From Sipunculus nudus (lineage: Eukaryota; Annelida; Sipuncula; Golfingiida; Sipunculidae): DNA of 64,000 nt. Where the stretch lies: NCBI GenBank assembly GCA_026874595.1, contig CM049313.1:24178008-24242007 (forward strand), read 5' to 3'. Position 1 is the first letter of the stretch. Every line of letters begins with the position of its first letter. The position numbers and the translations under genes are program-made. This document shows positions 36,548 to 47,584 of the stretch, one piece after another. The notes under the pieces were generated by a model that had not been told where the DNA came from, did no database searches, and saw nothing but the letters and a program-made list of their open reading frames with translations.

Positions 36548-37707
36548 TGTATCTGCCAAAACAGTTTTGCGGATACTATGTTTTAAGTTGCATTCCGCCA
36601 CCACGGCATAGGTTTCTAGAGAACTCCTCTGTAACCACTGGGCAGAAGTTTTTAAAATTCAGAATTTTGATCAGGTCACATGTGAACTGCTGCGCCCTCA
36701 TTTTTAGTTGACCTCTGACCTTTCCTTTCTCCAGCGTCCATTTGTGTGTCTGTTTCCACTCATAAACCCCACATATCTCGGGAACCGTTTGACCGATTGG
36801 GTTGAAATTTTTTTTGTTTGTAGCTCTTGGATAGCTTTATATTATATGGCGCCACCTGCATCCTTTTTGGCACATTGTCCATCTGTTCATCTGCTTTGGG
36901 TTAAAACCACTTCTATCTCTGCAGTGGTTGGACTTATCCACCTGAAGTTTGCATGTTTATTCATCTTAGGCATCTTTTTAGAATTCATGACATTTGGCCA
37001 CTTAACATTCATGTTTACACTTCAGACATCCAAGCTCATACTTTGGGAACCTATTAACAGATTGGGTCAAAATTTTTCATGTATGCAGATCTTACATAGC
37101 TCTTCATAATATTTAACACAGGTGGCGCCACAAATAGCCATTTTTGCATGGCATCCATCTGTTTGTCCGCTTTTACACAAATTACTCATATCTCTCCAGT
37201 GTGTGCTTTTATTCACCTGAAATTTTGCAACTTATATTTCTAGGATAGGTTTTTCATTTATATGGCAGGTGGCACCACCTACATTCATGTTTATGCTGCA
37301 GACATCCATGCTAATATCTCAGGACTGGTTTGATGTATCCTCCTGAAAGTTTGCATTTGTATTGATCTCACATAGCTCTTCATCATATATAAAATTGGTG
37401 CTGCCAGCTGTAACCATTATTGCACAGCCTCCTTCTGTTTGTCTGCTGTGGGATAAAATCACTCATATACAAGCAGTGGTTTGACTGATCTGCCTACAAT
37501 TTTGCATATGTATAAAACTTGGATAGCTTTCTGGATTTTGTGGCAGGTGGAACCACCTATATACACATTTCAGCTGCAGACATCCATCCTAATACGCAAC
37601 ACGCATCACTCTATTTCCACTTGCCACTCAATCCATGCCTCACTTCACCTGTCCCACTCTGATTTTGGTGTATACACGTAGTCTCTTGTCAACTTCCCGT
37701 ATTCTAG
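36548..37707 (-). mobile_element. 278-bp-unit element, copy 3 (inverted)
   Basis: Reverse-oriented copy. It starts with TGTATCTGCCAAAAC then GTTTTGCGGATACTATG (36548-36580), the complement of the right end of copies 1 and 2, and closes with CCCGTATTCTAG (37696-37707), the complement of the left end of copy 1. Both ends are therefore bounded by agreement with copy 1. Internal units are more diverged; palindromes remain near 37125 (GGTGGCGCCACA) and 37267 (GGTGGCACCACC). Confidence 0.85.
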
Positions 37708-37929
37708 TAGAATAAAGTTATATCCTGGGAAAAAAAGTCTCTAGCTTTAACATTTATCGTGTTAAGTTAGTAAACATCTTTCCAGATTTTACAAAGTGCA
37801 TGTTTTTGCCTATTTTAAATTACATAATACTGACCCAAGTTCTGACATTTAAATAGCAAATATATAGGAGAATATTTATGATAAACAGAAGAAAAACAGA
37901 TAAGTGATTTTTTACATTAGGCATTTCTG

Positions 37930-38140
37930 AAGTGTAATAGGTTTTTAATGGAAAATTGAGGTTTTCCTAAATTTCTGGAAGGAACAAAGTTGCAGTTACC
38001 CAGATGTCAGTTTGGTAGATCTTTGGATTTGTAGGTCTAATGGTTTCAAAATGTGCCTGTCTAATGGATGGAAGGACGGACAAGGAACAATATACCAACT
38101 ATATCTAATACATCTTACAGTAAGCTAAGTTAATAAAAGG
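37930..38140 (+). repeat. fragment of tetranucleotide-tailed repeat (copy f)
   Basis: Same order as 33690-33930: GGAAAATTGAGG, AGGAACAAAGTTGCAGT, GGACGGACAA, then TACAGTAAGCTAAGTTAATAAAA in place of the canonical terminus. Confidence 0.7.
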
Positions 38141-38870
38141 TTTGAACAAGCTTAAAAAATAAAGGATTCAATAAAAGTAATAAAAAATCCCCTTTTTAAA
38201 TCAGGTATATACACTGTTGTTGGATGAAGGAGAGACAACATCATTATGCTAAATGTTAATACCTACTGCTGAATTTCACACAAATTCAAAATATCTTTTT
38301 TAATTCCTCACAACATGCACATTCAGACTTTTATAGCAATATATAACACTGATAAATTAATGTGCACTCACTGTAACCCCTTGTAATACAAATCAAACCA
38401 CAAAAAATAATTAATCACATAATTATAAAATTCATCTTTTTTATGCATCATTTCCAGGTCACTGGGCTGGTTTGATGTAAACAAATGATGTGAACTTGAT
38501 ATTGTTTTTTTTTTAATTTTAAGAAAATCTGCACCTTTTTATCAATTCTTTTCAAATTTCAGATTTTAAAAGGGTAAACACTTTTGTATATGTACTGTGA
38601 AAATTAAATCAACAGTGCCTACAGAGAAAAAATGTGGCATGGTAAAAATATATGGTATTTACTTGAAACATTTTAAAAAGTATGATCTTGTCTCTGGTAT
38701 ATTTTAAATTTTGATGAAATGAAATTTTATTCCTGAAAGTGTCTAACTTCAACAGTTATAATGTTAAATCAGAAAAATTATAATTCCTGATATTCTGACA
38801 TGGCAGATTTTGTTCAAGTCCACAACTTCTAAAAATTTATTCACTATTGATTCAATTTCACAGGAAATAA

Positions 38871-38874
<4 letters not shown>

Positions 38875-38920
<46 letters not shown>
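38875..38920. repeat. (AT)n microsatellite
   Basis: TA run of about 46 bp. Confidence 0.97.
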
Positions 38921-38923
<3 letters not shown>

Positions 38924-39806
38924 TATCTATGCCTATTATAAGCAAACTACAAAAGTGGCCGTTACTAAGATAAAAGGCACCCTTGAAGTGTAACAAGAGG
39001 CATTTACTGGAAAGCAGTGGGTTTTCCTTAATATCTTGAGTAAACAAAGTACTCAAAATGTGTGAATTCCCTGAGGTTAAAGGTTTTTCATACATGGGGA
39101 AACATGATAAGAAATGTTTCTGTTCAATATATTTACAATGGTATATATGTGTAGTTTTACTCAACTGATAATCAGCTGTCACAAGCTTACACATCTGTAT
39201 TCAGTCAGGTTTTCCTTACTATGAAACTCTGAATTTTGGATTAATGAGAAGTCCCTGTAAATTTAATGATAACGACAATACTAGACATCTGAGAAGAAAA
39301 GCAGGAATTGCTCAGAGGACAAGGCAGTAAAATCTCATACCTGAAGGTAAAACTTAAGGTCCTTTAAATTTATTTTGTTACTTATTCATTGATAGTTTAT
39401 AGTATAGATCACCACAATAATAACTAATCCATTAGACATTCTGTCTAGTCCAGAAAAAGAACCCTAAGTTGTTTTCTTTAATAACTAAAATTTAAACACT
39501 TCATGCATTGTCCCCCTTACACACCATCCAAAATTCCTAGATTCTTGCAGAAAAAATTATGGGATTCATGTTACATATTCCTTAGCGTTTTAATGTCTAT
39601 ATTTAAATGAAAGTAACATTTTTTATTATATTATAATCCTGTTGAAGGTTATTTGGGTGATTTACAGCTAACCATCAGAATCCTAAAAATATGAAAATTA
39701 ATTAAAATGTATATTTCCCAAATAAAAAAAAAATAATCATAAAATTAATTTTATTACTTAAAGTCTGCATTTAACTTTTGTCTCAACCTTGCCCCATGTT
39801 TCTTTC

Positions 39807-39811
<5 letters not shown>

Positions 39812-39866
<55 letters not shown>
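39812..39866. repeat. (AT)n microsatellite
   Basis: TA run of about 54 bp. Confidence 0.97.
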
Positions 39867-39870
<4 letters not shown>

Positions 39871-40594
39871 TTAAACTGTATCAATTTAATTCTAGCCCCC
39901 CTCCCATCTGAAAAATCCTTCATCTGCTCCCCACTCATGGTAATGAGTCGGAATAAATAGGGCTATGCTATTACAATTCATGCATTAATTATCAAGATAA
40001 AGGTAGATTATAGTATGTATTTTTAAATTATTCTGGGGGACAAACAACCCCCATAACGTGGATAATATAGGCCGCAGTGACGAAATTTCAGGTTTCAAAA
40101 AAGGTTTTAACTGGATTCCCTGAATGTGCTGTTAGAAGCTTCTATGGTCAGTAGTTTAATGATGTGAATCTTTACAATGAATTTTTTATCCATTGTAAAA
40201 AAGTGGGTGTTTCAAGAAAAAAAATGCCTTGAGGTGAAAACAAAATATAATTGCTGTCTCATAATGAAATGTAAAAAACAAAAATAATGCTTGCGAAGAA
40301 TATTCCCCCAGCCACAACTCCCGTATTTGGTTGGCCCATTTAAAGTATTTGGTTATGTTATGTTGGTAAAGTTATATTTTTAATTTCAGTACACTCCACA
40401 CAATGCGCCTTGTTGAATATTATTATTAATGGTTTATATTTATCTAAAATCAAGATTTAAAAAAAAAAACTATGCATGTAGGACTAGAAACTTCTGTAAT
40501 TTGATCTGCATGATTGATCCACAGTGTGCCTGCACTATTAACATTCATCATACTAAATCATTCATCATATTAAATAAATAAAAATCCTACTCAC

Positions 40595-40648
40595 TTGCTT
40601 CTGTATATCTACGTCTTCAAACTGCCTGCACCCTTGGCCCAACTAGTT
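40595..40648 (-). CDS. candidate SAM-like first exon piece of the HECT-like gene
   Basis: Minus strand reading LGQGCRQFEDVDIQKQ up to a donor GCAA|GTGAGTAG (GT at 40594-40593). It ends in phase 0. The exon that starts at 31308 begins in phase 0 with IDKHVASLMTDDELIQLGV. Joined, they read FEDVDIQKQ followed by IDKHVASLMTDDELIQLG, a good match to the second half of a SAM-like fold (F-x-x-x-x-ID ... LT-x-x-x-L-x-x-LG). An in-frame TAG lies directly upstream (near 40650), so the true start is missing, shifted or in another exon. A 9.3-kb intron would be needed. Confidence 0.4.
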
Positions 40649-41205
40649 ACAAACGGAGCCTGGTCACCTGCGGTCTGTGTTTCGTTCAGACCTAATAATA
40701 TAAGGAAGTCAGATCCATTTATAGAAACAAACGCAGCCTGCTTTCCGTAAACATTGTCATGGAGTGCAAAAAAACTGCACATGATTCTGCAAATCAAGGT
40801 CCTTGGCAAAGACCCTTCGCAAAAAGAGGGAAGACAAGTATATTTTTTTAGTCAGCTCAGATATGAAGTTAACCAATATATTATATAATTGTTTAAATGT
40901 TAACTGAGACGTTAACAGTGGTTAAATACTGTGGCCCCTATATTATAAAACCGTACCTTATTACTAATAATAGCGAATATGGGCGAGCATAAGCTTCTTG
41001 AAAATGGCTTACATTTATAAATTTACATATTATCGGACAAATGAAAACATGAAAATAAAGTTAACAATGTTAATAAATAGTTCCGAACCTGTTTGTCGAT
41101 TCCTGGCGAATGTTAACAGTGATGAACGATGACAAGTTTCGATTACTTGTGTTGTGGTCCCAGGGAACAGCTGCCCTGCTACCGTACTGACAACTGTCCA
41201 AAATA

Positions 41206-41368
41206 TATTATCGCGTGGGAACGAGATAATTATCGCGTGGGAACGAGATAATTATCGCGTGGCCACGAGATACTATCGCGTGGGAACGAGATAATTATCG
41301 CGTGGCCACGAGATACTATCGCGTGGGAACGAGATAATTATCGCGTGGCCACGAGATACTATCGCGTG
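41206..41368 (-). repeat. 43-bp minisatellite, inverted copy
   Basis: Alternating TATCGCGTGGGAACGAGATAAT and TATCGCGTGGCCACGAGATAC half-units; this is the reverse complement of the array at 11351-11638. About four full units. Confidence 0.93.
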
Positions 41369-41519
41369 AAGCATCATTGTTATTCCATAAGGGGATAACA
41401 TTATGGCCACCGTCTCATTGTCATCTAACCATGAAATTCTGCACCTGTTTTAAACATTATCAATGTTCAATTTTCCTCTTGGAAGAATTAAAGGTATTAT
41501 AAAATACCTCCACACCACT

Positions 41520-41864
41520 GCATGACGGCATTCATCTCCTTAAGGAATGGCAACTTTTTTTTGGGAATCTCGCCTGGCACACTTGGGCAAAAACACAACC
41601 AACAAGTCTCTCTGGGACAGGACGTAGTCGGCGACCGTGAATAAAGGAACAAAGCAGCTCATGCATTACCGGTGCGGTCATCTTCGCAGCTTGCATGAGT
41701 TTCTGCCAGCTGTAGTAGTGCATACCTTCCAAGGAGAACACTCTCTTCAGGATGCACTCTGGGTCATTCATAAAAGACAGCATTTCCATTTGATAAGTGA
41801 TATGTCGAAATATCGTGATACGTCGATAACCATATTTTGTTTTAAATGTTATTTGAAGTGACAA
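41520..41864 (-). CDS. unidentified exon-like ORF
   Basis: Minus-strand ORF of 110 codons (41864-41532), coding-like from about residue 28 on: EMLSFMNDPECILKRVFS, HYYSWQKLMQAAKMTAP, VMHELLCSFIHGRRLRPVPE and LVGCVFAQVCQARFPKK. In a run of eight A's (minus strand) near 41555 the other frame continues KLPFLKEMNAVMQWCGGIL to a TAA near 41500, a more natural ending. This suggests a one-base slip. I do not recognise the family. It lies about 160 bp from the inverted 43-bp minisatellite, a similar setting to the integrase-core gene. It could be a transposon-derived ORF or part of a host gene. Confidence 0.4.
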
Positions 41865-43085
41865 GTTGTATCCACTTAACTGTAAGACTTAACTGTAGGT
41901 AGAATATCTGTTGGTGGGGTCATGGTTTTCATGGAGATAGTAGAATTCTTAAGTCATGGTTTTTGAAGTGTATGTTTGTGATTTTTGTTATGGAAAACTT
42001 ACTTTATGTTCTGCCGCCGGCAGGTCGTATCAACAACATATTAACTCCTTTTTTTGTACTGGGCTTTGCGGAAGGTTCTAGCAAGGGTTGGGAACAAAAC
42101 ACTCCCTCCTTGTATTCGGATGGTTGAGAGGTCTGTTGACTTCTTTCTGGAACCTGGGGTCCCTATCAGGGGAAACTATTGACCCAAATGAAAAATATGA
42201 TAAAAATGATTAAAATTTCGTATGCAGGTTTCATAACATCGCTTAACGCACACACACCTGGAATCAATTGTCAGTTAAATAATCTGAATTTGCATGTAAT
42301 GTTAAGTAAATTTCCAGAAATATTAAAAGTTGTAGTAAAGGTAATTAAAAAAATAGAAATACTAGTCATGTTGACATCGAGATTCTATCATGTACACATT
42401 AATCAGCAAGAATTAATACAGATGGACACCTTTCCGTCGGACGTTATTTCATACTTTGATACTTGTAATGGTGAATTATGCATAATAAGATGATTGCTAT
42501 GACTGGCATTTGTTCACTCATTCTCAGTTATACTTTTTTCAATACCAGCTGTTTCGGACATAAAATGCTACAACAATATATTACATCTATAAGTTCTCGG
42601 CAGAATTTGAAAATATCTTCGATTTCAGTCTTGATTTCGCACACACATAGGCGGATAAACATATCCGCGAGGACCTAGCTTAAACATCGCACTTCCGAGG
42701 ACCACCAGTTCCGCTTCAGTGAGGTTGAATACAACTGAGATAAAAAAAACAGTAAAAGATGCATGTATCATCGCACACTTTTTTAAAGAGAAACGCTGGT
42801 TAGACATGAGAACGATGCGTTGACTTAACGCATAACTTGCGAGGACGTTTAGTTCATGTCATGTCTTCGTGTTTTAGCGAGGACCTACTAATCAGCATAT
42901 AAAGCACACTTGGTTTAAACATATTTATTTATAAAAGGATTACAAAAGTAGCCAGTCAGGCTAATGAACATGCTTTCTTGTAGTTATATAATAAAATACA
43001 ACATTATATAAAACATCACGGTAAAAGTACATCAAGTATGTGATGATATAATATGTTTAGATTAATGTTGTAATTCTATGTATAT
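41865..43085. other. no gene recognised
   Basis: Contains a 104-codon plus-strand ORF (42179-42493) without known motifs, and a GCGAGGACCTA word repeated near 42669 and 42880. Nothing firm. Confidence 0.4.
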
Positions 43086-43215
43086 TGTTACGGGGTGACA
43101 TTTAAGCGGACCGAACTGTCTCGCTAGTGAAGCTTGCATTTATAGCGAATCGGTTGGTACGCTTGACTTGTGCGCCACCGACATGGATTCGACTCCTGGG
43201 GGGGGGGGGGGGGGG
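43086..43215 (+). mobile_element. partial LTR-like repeat with tRNA-like boxes (copy 1)
   Basis: From TGTTACG at 43086 it is about 90% identical to the LTR-like unit at 49146 for about 110 bp. It carries an A-box-like TAGCGAATCGGTTGG and a B-box-like GGATTCGACTCC. The 3' part is lost in a run of G (43198-43215). The polypurine tract and primer-binding site seen beside copy 2 are absent here. Confidence 0.7.
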
Positions 43216-43497
43216 AGGGATGAACTCGAAAATTTTATAGTTTTGTCGTCATCTCATTCGTTAGGTGTACTTTAACGAGAAAACAACGAGAATCAAACGA
43301 GAAAACAACGAGCGTAACTCGAAACCCTTCGTTGTTGTCTCGTTATATGTATCCACATTTTAAGTAACGAAACAGCGTTAGCCTCTTTCGTTGCCGTTTC
43401 TAATAAGGTTCTTTGAAGCATGTAATGCCAATATTCCTATACTTTTCTGAATCCCGTGCTAGTTGTGAGAGATTATAACCATTTCTTGGGCTTGGAA

Positions 43498-43500
<3 letters not shown>

Positions 43501-43552
<52 letters not shown>
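43501..43552. repeat. (AG)n microsatellite
   Basis: Perfect AG run, about 52 bp. Confidence 0.97.
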
Positions 43553-43554
<2 letters not shown>

Positions 43555-45784
43555 CCTTTCCCCTAATAATCTCCAAGATATGTAAGCTGGTTTAATGTGC
43601 ATACATAAAAGCTTCACTTGACGCAATACAAAGCGTTCCTCTATTTACAAGATGGAAGTCTTTGTTAGTGTCCTGCTACCAAATCATGTTTACATACTAT
43701 AAACATTATTTTAAAAGCAACTTTATGATAACGATTGAGACCGAAAGCAAAGGGAATACTGTTACATCAGTTTTGGAGGGACTGTAAACGAGCTTATATT
43801 GTGAAGTGTCTGAATTATTCTTGTCAGTGTCAAAATGCCGAACTTCCAAAATTCCTCATCTTTATTATCAGATGAATAATAATAAAAAAACACGGCAAAG
43901 AAATAAAGCATTTTTGTTAATTTTCAAATATCCGCCAATCGTAATCCAAAGAGGCCATCTGTAGGCAAACAATACGGAACTATACGAGATTGCAAACGGC
44001 AGAAGAAGGCATTGCTGGATTTACTTGTGCAAACAGCTACTTCCGGTCATTCTCAACACGGATTCGTGTCCGGCGTTCATGGTGATCAAAAGAATGGTTT
44101 CACTTAATGGCTAGCAGGTATTAAGCGAGATTTATAAAGCTCTAACATTTACGATGTGTGCTCTGCTACAGGATGTCTCAAAATCTCTGAAAGTTAGAAA
44201 AGCTCATAACAATAAATTGCATATTTAGAAAAAATAGGCATTCCATGATGGTAGACCAAAAGCGATCTGGTTAAACATTCTTTAAAGGGGCCCAATCCCC
44301 TATAAAGCATGTTGAATAAACACAAAAATAGATTTTTCTCTTTAAAATAAATCTGTACTTGCCAAAATTTTCCCTTGAAATTATTCAAAACAGTGGACCA
44401 AAGGTGTAAAAATAAACACAGCATATGCATCGCCTGGCCACAAAATGTGTACACTAGGAGGTGCCCCGACTGACTTGGCCTAGAAAATGTAATACATGTT
44501 CCCACTGGCTGAAACATCACGTTTGCGCCTCACATTCAGACTTCCGGTTAGACAGCCTTGTTATGGTAAACAGAAACACACGGACTGTGTTTACAAACAC
44601 GCGGAGTCATATAAAGTTATCAAACAACCGGAGACTGAGACTGAGACTGTGTGCCGGGCTGGTGTAGGCCCGAAACTTTTGTAAAAAGCAAAACTGAATT
44701 GATAGTGTGAAAGAACACTCATAATATAGCTTCTGATTATGTCCCTTAACTTCAACACCTTTAATGTGTGTTTTTAAATCATGATTATTTGTATTATATT
44801 TATAATGAATAACATCATAATGGTGTTGTATGGTGTTATAAATCCTGTTTTATTTCTAATTGTGTTATTGTAAATGTTGTTTCCATATGAGTGTGTATGC
44901 AGACTGGCAGACGTATATTTGTGTACAATGGTATCGAGCAGGCCTTCTACAAAAAAAGTGTGACGTGATTTTGGCCCGAATCCCCGAGTTCACGCAGATC
45001 CGATGCGTGAAAATCGCTCCTGTGACGATTTTTACGTGTACACGCACATTCGCAAATACGATGACGAATACATGGAAACAGCCCAGTTGACAAATCATAT
45101 ATGAGCGATGTTTTACACATATACGCGCACATGGAAACACATCTATGCTTACGGTTGAAATGAACGCTTATTCTGAGATTATTATGTATGGGAGAAATAA
45201 AGCACATGCACATTTTCTACTAATATGTATACAAATTATCCGTTCTACGTTTCAAAACTGAGATGTGATATCAGTATTATAAAATTTGTTTAAAATACGT
45301 TTTAACTAGTCTTATATTGTTTCAGGAAAACTGTCTTTTCTTATCATTACATTCCCCTCGGTCATTTAAAATAGGTTCTATCGATAATTATACGTGATGG
45401 AACGTTTTGCAGTAAATTATATTTTATACCGATATTTATCGTGAATTTTACACACTCATTGTTCATTGCATAAATTACAGAATTAAATAATACAACCAGG
45501 GACTAATTGCACAAATTCCATCTACAATAAGGGTATGAAGGGACATTCTCAGCTCGTCTTTTATTATATGGCTGATTTTGCCTCTTATTTTCCATTCTCA
45601 TGCAAGCAATATAGATAAATGCAACACAACAAAAATATCCTTATACCGGTATGCATTAAGAAAATATTTGCACCATAATAACGAGCAATTTTCCTCAGGT
45701 CATTGGTATGTTAGGTGCTGTAAACCTTCATATGATTCGGAATGTGGTCCAGGGATCCGGTCGCGGATAAAATATATGTATGTG

Positions 45785-45785
<1 letters not shown>
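43553..45785. other. no gene recognised
   Basis: Several overlapping short ORFs on both strands (44194-44520, 44860-45213) contradict one another and have no known motif. Confidence 0.4.

Positions 45786-45879
<94 letters not shown>
45786..45879. repeat. (AT)n microsatellite
   Basis: Perfect TA run of about 93 bp, the longest in the window. Confidence 0.97.
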
Positions 45880-45880
<1 letters not shown>

Positions 45881-46623
45881 CGACTATTTTCTCTGTAATG
45901 TAAAACATGACTGGATAAGATTAAGAAAACGGCAGCTTATATGTAAACATGAATTGACAAATCAAGAGTGGATCATGAGGGAATGTTTTATATATATTTG
46001 CAATGATTTCGTTTCCAGGCGAAGACATTTTTCCTTATGGTTTATAACGATTAACACATTTAATTCTGGGATACCCCAACTAAAATGTACGTGGTTGCTC
46101 TCAAGACCCAATCCGCGTTAAAATTTTGTTATTAGACGTGTCGCTATATGATCCGACATTTTTTGTCCGATGTCCGATGAGGCCGGATATGCTGCACAAC
46201 CGAATAAAAGGAAACGGTACCTCATAAAATCATATTTTTCACTCGATCCGCAATCACGCCCGTACCGCATCCGCAACCCCTTAAAGGATTCGTAGTCCTG
46301 GGTATATATGTTAATATTTGAATAAGTTAAATGCTGTTAAATGTTATCTGCTTTCCCAACTTTGAACAAGAAGGGATAAAAATACCGATAGCCGTCATAC
46401 ATGTAATTAATATTTTACAATAAAATATTTTTCTTCCGTTGTCGCACTATTTATTACGAATTATGGTATTTTCATTCGCGTGCAGCTCCAAAATGTGTAT
46501 TACATAGAGACAAAGGTATATACAATGTTTATAAATTGTCATCACAACTATTGCAATAAACTTCCATGCATGGATGATTGCGTTCGGTTCTCTATAGGAA
46601 AGAGGGATATATCAGATCAATAT

Positions 46624-46625
<2 letters not shown>
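45880..46625. other. no gene recognised
   Basis: Anonymous AT-rich sequence. Confidence 0.4.
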
Positions 46626-46680
<55 letters not shown>

Positions 46681-47534
46681 TGGTGGGAGTCGGTTCCTTT
46701 TTCATAGTCGATCATCGGTTTGAGCAAACCGACTGATGATCGATTATTAATCGGTTCAGACAAATATATGCAATTATAAAAGAAATATGACTTATCTGTG
46801 AAACTGTACCTGCGTTTCCCCGGCGGGTATTCTCCTCTAATTTAAGGATCAAATTTAACGACGGGTAATATCTTTCATTATGGAAATTAAGAGCGTCTAA
46901 GAATGTCAGGCCTATAGAGGGGCTGTTTTTCTAGCACATGAATGCAGATTTTACGGGCCCAGGTGCGCTTGGGGCAGATCATACCAAAAAAAAAATTGAA
47001 GACTAGTAAAAAAAAATTCCAGCTGAAATCCAAATACTCGACAGGCCGGGTTAGCCACAACAAAGATATTTTTAAGGACGGCCTAAACAGCGGTATCTGG
47101 CATCGGTTGAATAGATTATTTCTAAGAGAATCTCGAAATTTGCATAGACCTTGAGCATTTATGGAGTATTTTAACGCCTTCCCGCCCGTATTTTGCAATG
47201 TACATCTCGTTAGAAAACTCTCCGCTAATTCTGCAGCTCCCTGCGAGTTTACAAATAATAAGTTTAATAAGTCCTCCGTTCTCGCATCTACCGTGTCATA
47301 CTCAGTTACATATGGAAGTTATTTGGAAACACAGACCCATTATATGAAGCGCGAAATGTGGTAAAAATTGAAGAAAAAATTTTGCCTGTAACATAAAGGC
47401 ATTCTGGAAAGAATACAATCATTATTATGATGTAATCGATAGTTGCCTTTGGTAATCGAGCGCTTGAAAGTGGCAGCAATCCGACTGACTTTCGAAAAAA
47501 CTCGATGATCGGCCCACCACTAATATATATACTA

Positions 47535-47580
<46 letters not shown>
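46626..47580. mobile_element. hAT-like miniature element inserted in an (AT)n run
   Basis: Element 46678-47522. The left end TAGTGGTGGGAGTCGG and right end CCGATCATCGAG...CCCACCACTA are inverted (TAGTGGTGGG at both tips), typical of hAT elements. (AT)n flanks it directly on both sides (46626-46677 and 47523-47580). The element therefore landed inside an AT microsatellite, and the 8-bp target duplication cannot be distinguished from the repeat. A 103-codon minus-strand ORF inside has no transposase motif, so the element is non-autonomous (845 bp). Confidence 0.8.

Positions 47581-47583
<3 letters not shown>

Positions 47584-47584
<1 letters not shown>

Larger units (their letters stand above)
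38141..40594. other. no gene recognised; two (AT)n runs
   Basis: AT-rich sequence containing dinucleotide runs at 38875-38920 and 39812-39866 and a stray ~160-bp repeat unit at about 40030-40150. If the SAM/HECT-like gene model is right, this is intron sequence. Confidence 0.45.

Noticed and set aside
44860-45213. Overlapping 76-91-codon ORFs on both strands
   Set aside because: Mutually contradictory frames, no motifs, and no support from splice sites.
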